Below, piece after piece: positions 1-9,610 of a stretch of DNA of 64,000 bases; position 1 is the first letter of the stretch, and every line of letters begins with the position of its first letter. The notes under the pieces are model-generated. The model was not told where the DNA came from. It did no database searches and saw nothing but the letters and a program-made list of their open reading frames with translations. The position numbers and the translations under genes are program-made. The DNA comes from Streptomyces roseirectus (GTDB taxonomy: Bacteria; Actinomycetota; Actinomycetes; Streptomycetales; Streptomycetaceae), in NCBI RefSeq assembly GCF_014489635.1, contig NZ_CP060828.1, forward strand, positions 4,316,001-4,380,000. Reading direction: 5' to 3'.

Positions 1-361
1 CGGTTCAGCGGCCGTAGCCGAGCAAGGCAGCTCAACGCCGCATCCGGGCGGCTCAGCAGCCGGGGCCAGGCGGCTCAGCGCCGGGGCCAGGCGGCTCAGC
101 GACAAGCCGCTCGGCAGCCGGGGCCGGGCGAGGCGGCCGCCACGAGCGCATAGGCGGCACCCGACAGGAGGTGGCCAGACGGTTCAGCGGCCGTAGCCGA
201 GCAAGGCAGCTCAACGCCGCGTCCAGGCGGCTCAGCAGCCGGGGCCAGGCGGCTCAGCGCCGGGGCCAGGCGGCTCAACAGCCGTGGCCAGGCGGCTCAG
301 CGCCGCGTCCGGGCGGCTCAACAGCCTTGGCCGGGCAGCTCAGCGGCCTTGGCCGGGTGGT
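1..361. repeat. GC-rich imperfect repeat tract downstream of the SARP gene
   Basis: No convincing gene is visible here. Bases 1-99 recur almost perfectly at 180-278 (two mismatches seen), a direct repeat with a 179-base period. Both copies are built from short units around GGCGGCTCAG followed by variants of CAGCCGGGGCCA. Reading frames cross the tract on both strands, but they give only low-complexity Arg/Gly/Ala/Ser peptides. The tract ends where the SARP stop codon lies. It could be a decayed minisatellite or a repeat-bearing 3' region. The left edge of the window truncates it. Confidence 0.6.
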
Positions 362-2860
362 TCAGCAGCCGTGGCACACCAGTTCGTCCGTCTCGTTCGC
401 CGCCTCGGCGATCCGTTGCCGGAACCGGTGCCGTTCCTCGTGGCCGATGCTGTCCGCGAGGGCCTGGCGGACCGGGGCGGACACGAACCGGACGCGGCCG
501 GGGTGGCGGGGGTCCTCGCGCAGCAGCTCGGCGCGCAGCAGCTGGTCCAGCGCGGCGTCGACGGGCTCGTCCGCCGCGACCCGGCGCAGCAGATCGAGGT
601 CGATCCGCTCGCCGGCGACCGCGCACAGGTGCGCCACGCGCCGCTCCCGCTCCGGCATCCGCGCGAGCACGGCCCGCAGGCTCTCCAGCGCCCGCGCCCG
701 CCCCTGCGCGCAGCACGCCCGCTCGCCGCGCCCGTCGCGGTCCTGCCGAGCCCCGCACCACATGAGCGTGCGGTGGGCGAAGTAGGGGTTGCCCTGGCTC
801 TCCTGGTAGACCCGCTCGACGTGCTCCTCCTCCGTCTCCGGCCCGAGCCGCGCCCGCACGAGGTCGGCGATGGAGTGCCGGGGCAGCTCACCGAGGCGCA
901 GCACCCCGGCGCGCGGCCCCCGCAGGATGTCCCCGAGAACGCGCCGCAGCCGTCCGTCGACGGTGATCTTCCAGTCCCACACGGACGCGACGACGCCGAT
1001 CCGCCACCCCCCGCGCCGCCGCGCCAGCATCTCCAGGAGCCCCAGCGACGCGGCGTCCGCCCAGTGCAGATCGTCCACGCACAGCACCAGCGCCCGCTGC
1101 GCGGCCAGCGTGCGCAGCACCTCGCAGACCGCGTCCTGCGTGAGGAACCGCGTCCGCGCCTGCTCACCGCCCGCCCGCTGCTCCCCGACGCCGGCGAGCA
1201 GCGGCGCGAGCAGCGCCTCGTACGGCACGACCGCGTCGTGGAACGCGCCTGCGCGTGTCACCGACAGCCGCCGCAGCACCTGCGTCCACAGCCAGTGCGG
1301 CGGCACGCCCTGGTCCCGCAGCGCGTGCACGGCGACGACCTCGACGTCCGGATGCGCCGCCCCCATCCGCGCGGTGAACTCCGTCAGCAGGTGCGACTTC
1401 CCGATCCCGAGCGGCCCCGTCACACAGCTCACATACTCCTGCCCCCCGAGCGCCCCGACGGCCTCGGCCTCCAACCGCCCCAACTCGACGCTCCGCCCGA
1501 CGAACGAGGACCCACCCAAGGCCGCGTACGCCCCCGGCGACGGCGACAGGCTCCCCGTCGGTACCGAGGCCGCCCGAACGCCCTGCACCGGAGCCGGAGA
1601 ACCCACCTGCGCCGGGCCCGCGAGGGCATCCTGCGCCGGGCCCTGCGCCGAACCCTGCGCCGGGCCGTGCATCCCACCCTGCACCGGAGCCGCCAGGGCC
1701 CCCTGCGCCGGGACCGGGAAACCCGCCTGCGCCGGGCCCTGCGCGGGAGCGGCGAACGCCCCCTGCACCGGGGCCTGCGCCGGAGCCCCCAGGGCCCCCT
1801 GCACCGCCGCGCCCTGCACCGGGCCCACAAAGGCCCCTTGCACCAAGGCCGACCGGGCATCCAGCCCCGCCCCCGCCGGCACCGACACGCCCCTTCCCCG
1901 CTCCCCCACTCCCCCACCACCGGCACTGAACCCGGCACCGCCACCAGCCCCAGTCCCGGCACCGGCACCGGCACCGGCACCACCGCCTCCTCCGCCCCCC
2001 ATCCCGTTCGCCCCCACCGGCTCCCCCAGCCGCCCCACTCCCCGAACACCCTCCCCCGTCCGCACCCCTTCCCCCGTCCGCACCCCCATCTCCTGCCGCA
2101 GGATCGCCACATGCACCCGCCGCAGCTCGTCCCCGGTCTCCACCCCCAGCTCCTCCGCCAGATACCCCCGGGTCCGCTCGTACACGGCCAGCGCCTCCGC
2201 CTGGCGGCCGAGGGTGAAGAGGGCGGTCATCAGGTGCCCGACCAGCCGTTCGCGCGCGGGATGCCGGCGGGCCTCGCTGTCCAGCTCGAAGACGACCTGC
2301 TCGGCGTCCCCGAGCCGGAGGCGCGCGTCGGCGCGGTGTTCCAGCGCGGTGAGCCGGAGCTGTTCGAGGCGGGCGAGTTCGTGGGCGAGTGACGCGGAGG
2401 AGTCGAACTCGGTGTAGGGCGCCCCGCGCCACAGCGTCAGCGCCTCGCTGAGGCTCACGCAGGCCCCGCTCGCGTCCCCCTCCCGCAGCAGCCGCTGCCC
2501 GGCGTGGACCAGTTCCTCGAAGAGGTGGACGTCGACCTGCCCCGGCGGCAGCAGCAGCACATACCCGGGTGCCTGGTGCCGCAGCACCGACCCCACGCCC
2601 CGCGCGCCCGGCGGATCGAGGACCCCGCGCAGATGGGAGACGTGGCTCTGGAGCGTGGCGAGCGCCTTCTTCGGCGGCCGGCCCGTCCACAGCTCCTCGA
2701 TGAGCAGTTCGGCGGGGACGACCTGCCCGCGTCTGACGACGAGGAGGGCGAGCAGGAGCCGGCGCAGGGGTGGGCCGACAGGCAGCTCACGGCCTTCGGC
2801 CCGGACCGCCATGGGCCCGAGGACACGCAGCATGGGCGGTGTGTCGGTTCGCATTTTCAT
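362..2860 (-). CDS. SARP-family transcriptional activator with fused AAA/NACHT-like ATPase
   Basis: The protein is about 832 aa. An N-terminal OmpR-like winged helix (LRVLGPMAVRAEG onward, with ELWTGRPPKKALATLQ) is followed by a bacterial transcriptional activation domain (through about residue 260). A roughly 180-residue Gly/Ala/Gln/Pro linker made of PAQG- and VQGA-type repeats comes next. The C-terminal ATPase carries a P-loop GPLGIGKS and a DDLHWADAASLGLLEML Walker B region. AfsR-like members of this family activate secondary-metabolite clusters by binding direct repeats at promoters. No TPR region follows the ATPase, unlike AfsR. An upstream in-frame start at 2908 exists. I favour ATG 2860, although its ribosome site is weak and ATG 2833 is also possible. 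The gene lies downstream of the LAL regulator on the same strand, separated by a strong terminator, so it should have its own promoter. Confidence 0.85.
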   Translation of the reverse strand: MKMRTDTPPMLRVLGPMAVRAEGRELPVGPPLRRLLLALLVVRRGQVVPAELLIEELWTGRPPKKALATLQSHVSHLRGVLDPPGARGVGSVLRHQAPGYVLLLPPGQVDVHLFEELVHAGQRLLREGDASGACVSLSEALTLWRGAPYTEFDSSASLAHELARLEQLRLTALEHRADARLRLGDAEQVVFELDSEARRHPARERLVGHLMTALFTLGRQAEALAVYERTRGYLAEELGVETGDELRRVHVAILRQEMGVRTGEGVRTGEGVRGVGRLGEPVGANGMGGGGGGGAGAGAGAGTGAGGGAGFSAGGGGVGERGRGVSVPAGAGLDARSALVQGAFVGPVQGAAVQGALGAPAQAPVQGAFAAPAQGPAQAGFPVPAQGALAAPVQGGMHGPAQGSAQGPAQDALAGPAQVGSPAPVQGVRAASVPTGSLSPSPGAYAALGGSSFVGRSVELGRLEAEAVGALGGQEYVSCVTGPLGIGKSHLLTEFTARMGAAHPDVEVVAVHALRDQGVPPHWLWTQVLRRLSVTRAGAFHDAVVPYEALLAPLLAGVGEQRAGGEQARTRFLTQDAVCEVLRTLAAQRALVLCVDDLHWADAASLGLLEMLARRRGGWRIGVVASVWDWKITVDGRLRRVLGDILRGPRAGVLRLGELPRHSIADLVRARLGPETEEEHVERVYQESQGNPYFAHRTLMWCGARQDRDGRGERACCAQGRARALESLRAVLARMPERERRVAHLCAVAGERIDLDLLRRVAADEPVDAALDQLLRAELLREDPRHPGRVRFVSAPVRQALADSIGHEERHRFRQRIAEAANETDELVCHGC

Positions 2861-2989
2861 GGCCACCCGTTTGAAATCGGGAAATCCGATGCGGCAGATT
2901 CGTTCCACCGTATCGACCGTAATTGCCGCCCTTGTACGCAGCCACCCCTAGGCCACCCCACCTGCCCCCTGAAATGGATCCTTCCCGCG

Positions 2990-3027
2990 GAAAAAACAAG
3001 GTGCCGCCCATGTTTATGGACGGCACC
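2990..3027 (-). terminator. Rho-independent terminator of the LAL regulator
   Basis: GGTGCCGCCC (3000-3009) pairs with GGACGGCACC (3018-3027), with one mismatch around an 8-base loop. Read on the minus strand, the stem is followed by a run of six T (complement of 2991-2996). It lies 15 bases past the LAL stop codon and separates that gene from the SARP gene. Confidence 0.8.
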
Positions 3028-3041
3028 CAGAGAAACGCGCG

Positions 3042-5825
3042 CTAGGCGAGCGTTTCGTCCAGTGGCGGAGAACATGCGGCGAGTTCGTCACGGTGTTTGA
3101 CCTTGAGTTTGCGGTAGATACGGGTGAGATGCTGTTCGACCGTACTCACCGTGACGAAGAGTTTGGCGGCTATTTCCCGGTTGCTGTATCCGACGCCGAC
3201 CAGCCAGGCGACTCGCCGTTCGGCCGGACTGAGCCGGGCCGCCGCGCCCTCGGCCGCCGGCTGCGGACCGGCCGGACCAGCCGGCGCAGGCGGCGCAGGC
3301 GCGGACCGCGCGTCCCCTTCCCCGAGCCGGCGTTGCAGCACGTCCTCGAACCCGGCCCCGCGCGCGACGCGCACCGCGCGCTGGATGAGCGAGCGGGCGA
3401 CCCGCGCGTTGCCGAGCGCGTAGTGCGTCTGCCCCAACTCGACCATGCACTCGACGAGTTCGACGCGGTCCCCGGTGTCCTCCAGCAGCCCCATCGCCTC
3501 CCGCAGCAGCGCCCCGCGCCCCTCGACGGGCCGGGCCAGCGCGAGGACCCGCAGGGCGACGGCGCGGGCGCGCGCGAACCCGCTGTCGGCGGCGTCGCGG
3601 GCGAGGCGTACGGCGTCGTCGCGGTGGCCGAGGCGCAGGTGGGCCTCGGCGGCGTGGGCCTGCCACAGGCAGGCGGGCGTGGGCTCGAACCCGCCCTGCC
3701 GTTCGGCCTCGCCGCAGCCGAGGAAGTCGCTGAGGGCGGCGCCGTAGCTCTTGACGGCGAGGTAGTGCTGGCCGCGGGCGTCGAGGTAGAGCAGCCCGAA
3801 CCGGGAGGCGAACAGGGCGGCGGGGACCGGGGTGTTGAGCAGTTCGGCCGTCTCGTCGGCCTTGCCGCGCCGGGCGAGCGCGACGACGAGGACGCTCAGC
3901 GGCAGTCCGACCGCGACCCCCCAGGCGCGCGGTCGCACCAGCGCGGCCCGCGCGCTCTGCTCGGCGCGCGCCAGGTCGCCCTGGGCGAGGGCGCTGACGG
4001 CCTGGAGGCAGTGCAGCAGGAGCTGGTGGAAGGGGGAGAGCCGTTCGACGGCGGCCACGGACACGGCGTCGATCCTGGGCAGCGGCTCCCGGTCCGCGCT
4101 GACCTGGTGCAGCAGCCGCAGGTGGCAGTGGACGATGTCGGTGATCCGCGCCTCGGCGTCGCCGGCCGTGTAGAGGGCCTGCTGGGTGAGGTCGACGAGG
4201 GAGAAGAGGGAGCCGTCCGCGCCGGCGCTCCCGAGGGCGGGCAGCGAGAGCAGCACCTCGCGCCAGGGCGGCACGTCCAGCGCCGGCCGGTGCTGTCCGT
4301 CGTCCCGGTAGCGGGTGAAGACGAGGCTCAGCATGGCGTCGAGCAGCCCGAGTTCGACGGCGGCCTGCGCGTCGTCCGCGGCCCGCTCCCGCAGCAGCGC
4401 GAGCACGTCGTCGACCTCGTCGAGCCGCCCGTGCCAGGCCAGCATCTGGGCGACGAGGGTGAGTTCACGCGCCGCGAGCCGCCCCGCGCGGCCCAGGCCG
4501 ACGAGTTCGGCGAGGTGCCGGGAGGCGGTGTAGGGGTCCAACTGCCAGCGGGCGAGGACCACTTGGACGAGGAGCCCGGCAGGGTCGTCGAGTTCTCCCC
4601 GGCAGCTCTGGGCCAGTTCCAGCAGCTCGACGGCCTCCTCCCAGCGCCCCTCGGACTGCGCGTGCCGGGCGGCCTCGCGCAGCGCGGACACCTCCCAGGC
4701 GGCGACGACGCCCCCGGCGGCGGTCAGGCAGCGGGCGACCCGCAGCGGGGCGGCGCCGGCCCGGTACAGCAGCCGCGCGGCCCGGCGGCTCAGCTCGGCG
4801 CGCCCGGTGAACCCGCTGTCCTCCAGGACGGCGGCCCGGGTCGCCGGGTGCCGGAAGCGGCCGTCGGCGGCCAGTCCGGCGGCCTCCAGCAGGTCGAGGC
4901 TGGTGGCCACCCCGACCGGGTCCACGCCGGCGAGCCTGCTGATCAGGTCGGGCGAGCGGGCGTCGCCGAGGACGGCGAGGGCGCGGGCGACCTTCTCGAC
5001 GGTCTCGGAGCGCTGCGCCGACACCATGAGCGCGACCGCCTCGCAGAACGCCGTCCCCGGCACGGGCGACCAGCGCGCGGCCGGCACGTCCTGGAACGCG
5101 TACTGCGTGTCCCGCGCGACGGCCCACAGCAGCCGGGGGTTCCCGGCGGTCACCTCCAGCGCGTCCCGCACGTACGCGGGCGTCGGCGGCCGTCCCAGCA
5201 CTTCGCGCAGCAGCCGGACGGTGTCCTGCGGGTCCAGCGGGGCGAGTTCGGCCACGCACAGGCGGGCGCCGCGCAGCAGCGCGGCCTGGAAGGCGCGGTA
5301 CTCCTCGCCGGGGTGCAGCCCGTCGGCGAGCACGAGGAAGACCCGCAGCCGCACGAGGCGCTTGGCGAGGAACCGCAGGACCTGCGTGGAGGCGTCGTCG
5401 GTGTGGTGCGCGTCATCGACGACGGCGACGACGGCCCCCCGCCCGGCGAGGCCGCGCAGGGCGTCCTCGACGAGCGCCTGCGTGCGCAGCATCAGCCGCT
5501 CGGCGTCCCGCTCGTCGCCCCGCAGCAGGGCCTCGCGGTACGCCTGGACGAGGGCGGCGAGCCGGGGCGGCGGCCCGACGCCGCCCCGCCCGTCGTCGAA
5601 CCACTGCTCGACGACGCCGAGGGGGACGCCCTGTTCGTCGGCGCTACCGGTGGCGTACAGGGTCACCATCCCGGCGGCCCGGGTCCGTTCGGCGAACCGT
5701 CCGAGGAGGGTCGTCTTCCCGGAGCCCGGAAATCCCTTGAGGACAGCCGCCCCGCCGCCGTGCCGCCGGAGTTTCTGAATGTGCCCCCAGAGCTTCGTCA
5801 TTACTCTTTCGCGGCTGTCGAGCAC
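3042..5825 (-). CDS. Large ATP-binding LuxR-family (LAL) transcriptional regulator
   Basis: The protein is about 927 aa. An N-terminal AAA-type ATPase carries Walker A GFPGSGKTT (about residues 31-39) and Walker B AVVAVVDDAHHTDD. A long TPR-like helical middle region follows. The C-terminal LuxR helix-turn-helix reads LSPAERRVAWLVGVGYSNRE and continues with IAAKLFVTVSTVEQHLTRIY. This size and order define the LAL family, usually pathway-specific activators of secondary metabolism. I chose GTG 5825 because GAGAGGAG lies about 9 bases upstream. The longer frame from 5966 and the ATG at 5801 are alternatives. The gene diverges from metK across a 250-bp region containing three copies of GGAACGC. 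Its target genes are not evident in this window. Confidence 0.85.
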   Translation of the reverse strand: MLDSRERVMTKLWGHIQKLRRHGGGAAVLKGFPGSGKTTLLGRFAERTRAAGMVTLYATGSADEQGVPLGVVEQWFDDGRGGVGPPPRLAALVQAYREALLRGDERDAERLMLRTQALVEDALRGLAGRGAVVAVVDDAHHTDDASTQVLRFLAKRLVRLRVFLVLADGLHPGEEYRAFQAALLRGARLCVAELAPLDPQDTVRLLREVLGRPPTPAYVRDALEVTAGNPRLLWAVARDTQYAFQDVPAARWSPVPGTAFCEAVALMVSAQRSETVEKVARALAVLGDARSPDLISRLAGVDPVGVATSLDLLEAAGLAADGRFRHPATRAAVLEDSGFTGRAELSRRAARLLYRAGAAPLRVARCLTAAGGVVAAWEVSALREAARHAQSEGRWEEAVELLELAQSCRGELDDPAGLLVQVVLARWQLDPYTASRHLAELVGLGRAGRLAARELTLVAQMLAWHGRLDEVDDVLALLRERAADDAQAAVELGLLDAMLSLVFTRYRDDGQHRPALDVPPWREVLLSLPALGSAGADGSLFSLVDLTQQALYTAGDAEARITDIVHCHLRLLHQVSADREPLPRIDAVSVAAVERLSPFHQLLLHCLQAVSALAQGDLARAEQSARAALVRPRAWGVAVGLPLSVLVVALARRGKADETAELLNTPVPAALFASRFGLLYLDARGQHYLAVKSYGAALSDFLGCGEAERQGGFEPTPACLWQAHAAEAHLRLGHRDDAVRLARDAADSGFARARAVALRVLALARPVEGRGALLREAMGLLEDTGDRVELVECMVELGQTHYALGNARVARSLIQRAVRVARGAGFEDVLQRRLGEGDARSAPAPPAPAGPAGPQPAAEGAAARLSPAERRVAWLVGVGYSNREIAAKLFVTVSTVEQHLTRIYRKLKVKHRDELAACSPPLDETLA

Positions 5826-5905
5826 TGTCCGACGCTCCTCTCGATCACTCCACCGTACGTCGCCGATAAACGTGAAGAGCAGCCCACGGGTGCCCGCCAC
5901 TCTAC

Positions 5906-5958
5906 GGAACGCGATGTTCGGTGCCCTGGTCAACGGGCGTTCCGCCGAATGGAACGCG
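5906..5958. promoter_or_regulatory. Candidate operator: three GGAACGC boxes in the metK/LAL divergent promoter
   Basis: GGAACGCG occurs at 5906-5913 and 5951-5958, and its complement GCGTTCC at 5937-5943. The last two form a perfect 7-bp inverted repeat around a 7-base spacer (5937-5957). The boxes sit between the LAL start (5825) and the metK start (6076). A regulator dimer could bind here and control either gene. That the LAL or SARP protein is the binder is only a guess. Confidence 0.45.
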
Positions 5959-6075
5959 ACCCGCACGCCGCCCCTATCGGCCGGACTTTATTAGGGGTTG
6001 GCCGCCCGGCGGGCGCCCGGTTTAATTCCCCGGGACCGACGTTCCGGAAATCTACCTGGACAAGAGGGAACCGAA

Positions 6076-7311
<1,236 letters not shown>

Positions 7312-7323
7312 GCCTTTTCGCAT

Positions 7324-7358
7324 GAAGCCCAGGTCGGAACGGTCCCGGCCTGGGCTTC
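7324..7358. terminator. Bidirectional terminator between metK and arsR-type gene
   Basis: GAAGCCCAGG (7324-7333) pairs perfectly with CCTGGGCTTC (7349-7358). It lies between the converging 3' ends of metK and the ArsR-family gene, and slightly overlaps the end of the latter. No long T run follows on either strand. Confidence 0.65.
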
Positions 7359-7707
7359 AGCGCTCGTCGGGCGTCCAGGCCGCGACGAGGTCCAGCAGGC
7401 CGGGGAAACGCGCTTCGAGGTCGTCGACGCGGACGTGGCTGCGGCGCTCCAGGCCGTACTGGCGCTGCCGGGTGACTCCCGCCTCGCGCAGGGCCTTGAA
7501 GTGGTGGGTCAGCGAGGACTTGGGGCGGTCGAGCCCGAACCAGCCGCAGGTGTGGTCGAAGTCCTCCGACTCCAGGAGGAGTTTCCGCACGATCCGCAGC
7601 CGCAGCGGATCACTCAGCGCGCCGAGCACGGTTTCCAGCCGCAGGTCCTCCACGGCGGGCTCGGGCAACGGCTCGGGCAGGTCCGCCGGAGGCTCGATGG
7701 CAGGCAT
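7357..7707 (-). CDS. ArsR-family winged-helix repressor
   Basis: The protein is 116 aa. The helix-turn-helix region reads ALSDPLRLRIVRKLLLES, followed by GLDRPKSSLTHHFKALREAG and a wing with RQRQYGLERRSHVRVDDL, typical of ArsR/SmtB proteins. The metal-binding CxC of classic ArsR proteins is absent, so the signal may be organic or a redox change. A single Cys lies near HTCGWFGL. ATG 7707 follows GAGGAG at 6 bases; an upstream in-frame ATG (7758) has no such site. The gene diverges from an MFS exporter gene across 96 bp containing a strong palindrome. This is the standard layout for a repressor controlling itself and an efflux pump. Confidence 0.85.
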   Translation of the reverse strand: MPAIEPPADLPEPLPEPAVEDLRLETVLGALSDPLRLRIVRKLLLESEDFDHTCGWFGLDRPKSSLTHHFKALREAGVTRQRQYGLERRSHVRVDDLEARFPGLLDLVAAWTPDER

Positions 7708-7759
7708 GGACGACTCCTCAGGGCCCGGATCCTCAGTACGACTCCGATCGTACTGCATG

Positions 7760-7785
7760 CTAAGTTCGAGAAAACTCGTACTTAG
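7760..7785. promoter_or_regulatory. Probable ArsR-type operator
   Basis: CTAAGTTCGAG (7760-7770) and CTCGTACTTAG (7775-7785) form an 11-bp inverted repeat with one mismatch around AAAA. It sits in the divergent promoter between the ArsR-family repressor and the MFS gene, 18 bp before the MFS start. Position and symmetry fit binding by the adjacent repressor. Confidence 0.65.
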
Positions 7786-7803
7786 CCGGCGGGAGGGCCT
7801 GTC

Positions 7804-9048
7804 ATGCCGGAGAACCGAACCGCGCCTGCGAGGGCGGCTGTTGAACGGGGAGCGTCGCGGGGGTGGGTGTGGCTGGCCGCCTGGCCGGTGGCGGCGGTCT
7901 TCGTCCTGTCCAACGCGGCGACGCCGCTGTACGTGCTGTGGCAGCGCGAGATCGGGTTCTCCAAGGGGACCCTGACCGTGATCTTCGCCTTCTACATCGT
8001 CAGCCTGCTCGGATCGCTGCTCGTCTCCGGCGTCGTCTCCGACCGGCTCGGCCGCAAGGCGGTCCTGCTGCCCGCGCTCGGGCTCGCGCTGGCCGCCTGC
8101 GCCGTCTTCGCGACCGCGTCCACCGTGGCCGCGCTGATCGCGGCCCGGCTGTTCACCGGGATCGCCGTCGGAGCGGTCGTCTCCGCGGGGATGGCCGCGG
8201 TGACGGACGTGGCGGCGGGCACGGCCGCCGTGACGGACGTGGCTGGGCAGAGCCGTAAGCGGCTCGCGGCGCTGCTCGCCTCCTGCGCCATGGTCTTCGG
8301 GGCCGGCCTCGGCCCGCTCCTCGCGGGCGTGCTGTCCGAGACCGCGCCCGCTCCCACCGTCACCGTCTTCGTGGTGGAGGCGGTGCTGCTCGCCACCGCG
8401 GTGCTCGCCGTGCTGCGGATGCCCGTACGCCGGCCCACCGCGCCCGTGGCGGGCCCCTGGATCCGCGTCCCCGGCGTCCCGCGCGGCGACGGCCTGCGAC
8501 TCGCCCTCGGCATCGCCGTCTTCGCCCCCGGCATCACGGCGACGTCGTTCATGCTCTCGCTCGGCCCGTCACTGCTGTCCGGCCTGCTCGGCACCACCAG
8601 CCGCACCATCGCCGGCGCCATGGCGTTCGCGATGTTCCTGGCCGCCACCGGCGTGCAATTCGCGGTGCAGAAGCTGAACCGGCGCACCATTCTGACCGCC
8701 GGGGCGATCAGCACCACGCTCAGCATGATCACGCTCACCACCGCCGTACACACCTCATCGGTCCCCGCACTGATCGCCTCCGCCCTCCTGGCCGGCACCG
8801 GCCAGGGCATGGGCCAACTCGGCGCCCTCTCCCTGCTCAACCACAGCGTCCCCGCCCACCGGCTCGCCGAGGCCAACGCGGCGCTCAACATCGGCGGTTA
8901 CATACCCGCCGGAGCACTGCCGGTCTCGACCGGCTACCTCAGCGACACCATCGGCCTGACGAACGGCACGACCGCGTTCGCCCTCACCCTCCTGACCCTC
9001 GCCGTCACCGGCGGCCTGATGGTCGCCACCTTCCGCCCCCGGCGCTGA
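7804..9048 (+). CDS. MFS transporter, probable drug efflux
   Basis: The 414-aa protein has about 12 hydrophobic segments. Motif A between TM2 and TM3 reads SGVVSDRLGRKAVLLPAL, the hallmark of major facilitator exporters. ATG 7804 is the clear start after the GGAGGG-containing leader. A near-exact 30-bp tandem duplication at 8194-8250 gives AAVTDVAAGT followed by AAVTDVAG in a loop after TM4. It keeps the frame, so the protein may tolerate it. The divergent ArsR-family repressor and the palindrome immediately upstream suggest inducible expression. The substrate cannot be told from sequence. Confidence 0.85.
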   Translation: MPENRTAPARAAVERGASRGWVWLAAWPVAAVFVLSNAATPLYVLWQREIGFSKGTLTVIFAFYIVSLLGSLLVSGVVSDRLGRKAVLLPALGLALAACAVFATASTVAALIAARLFTGIAVGAVVSAGMAAVTDVAAGTAAVTDVAGQSRKRLAALLASCAMVFGAGLGPLLAGVLSETAPAPTVTVFVVEAVLLATAVLAVLRMPVRRPTAPVAGPWIRVPGVPRGDGLRLALGIAVFAPGITATSFMLSLGPSLLSGLLGTTSRTIAGAMAFAMFLAATGVQFAVQKLNRRTILTAGAISTTLSMITLTTAVHTSSVPALIASALLAGTGQGMGQLGALSLLNHSVPAHRLAEANAALNIGGYIPAGALPVSTGYLSDTIGLTNGTTAFALTLLTLAVTGGLMVATFRPRR

Positions 9049-9174
9049 CTCATCACGAATCGTGATCGTCGTCAGAGTCGATCGCGTCTTGGACGGCAGG
9101 TACGCCGGTGCTGGACTTGATCCGCGACGGAACGCCCCCGTCGCGTTCCTCACCAGGCCCGATCGGAGATACCC

Positions 9175-9372
9175 ATGCCCCTCATCCACGTTCAGCAGAC
9201 CCCCGGCAAGACCGCCGAGCAGAAGAGCGAGCTCGTGCGCGAGCTGACCGATGCCTATGTGCGGGCGACCGGCGCGAAGCCGGAGAGCGTCTGGATCACC
9301 GTCCAGGAGATCGCCCCCGACAGTTGGTCGATCGCCGGGGAAACCCTCGCGGCCCGCGCGGCCAGGAGCTGA
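9175..9372 (+). CDS. 4-oxalocrotonate tautomerase-family enzyme
   Basis: The 65-aa protein begins M-PLIHVQQTPGKTAEQK. Proline directly after the initiator Met is the catalytic base in this superfamily. The small size and the beta-alpha-beta pattern fit a tautomerase subunit that works as a hexamer or similar oligomer. ATG 9175 follows CGGAG at about 6 bases. It probably interconverts enol and keto forms of a small carboxylic acid; the substrate is unknown. A LysR regulator and a fragment of an HMGL-like lyase lie within 3 kb, which may be the debris of a small catabolic cluster. Confidence 0.8.
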   Translation: MPLIHVQQTPGKTAEQKSELVRELTDAYVRATGAKPESVWITVQEIAPDSWSIAGETLAARAARS

Positions 9373-9610
9373 CGGGTTCCCCTCCCCGGACCACCGGTCC
9401 GGCCCGGTCGTCCCCCGTACCGGCCCGGACCGGCCCTGACCGACTCAGACCGGCCCGGACCGGCTCGGGGGGCCGCACCGGACCGCTGAACGCGCCGCCC
9501 CCTGCCCCCCTCCTGACCTCCTCCTGACCTCCTCCTGACCTCAGGGAAGTCCGTTCACGACGACCGCCCTGGCCCACACGCCGTACGCGCTGCTGCTCGC
9601 CGTGCTGTGC
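9373..9610. other. Non-coding stretch with short tandem repeats
   Basis: No gene is supported between the tautomerase stop and the transporter remnant. The stretch contains repeated CGGCCCGGACCGG-like units (about 9410-9475), then CTCCTGACCT repeated in tandem near 9511-9542. Confidence 0.5.

Noticed and set aside
1..340. Regularly spaced short repeats that could suggest a CRISPR array
   Set aside because: Spacers are not unique, unit lengths vary, and the repeats are nested copies of one GC-rich motif. No cas genes are near.
284..2392. Long plus-strand reading frame of about 700 codons
   Set aside because: It is antisense to the SARP gene, rich in Arg/Pro/His with no recognisable motif. 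The minus-strand frame has clear SARP and ATPase domains.
2907..2921. Direct repeats ACCGTA with a 9-bp period upstream of the SARP gene, as a possible SARP-binding site
   Set aside because: Only two short copies are seen and the period differs from the 11 bp expected for SARP sites; too weak to call.
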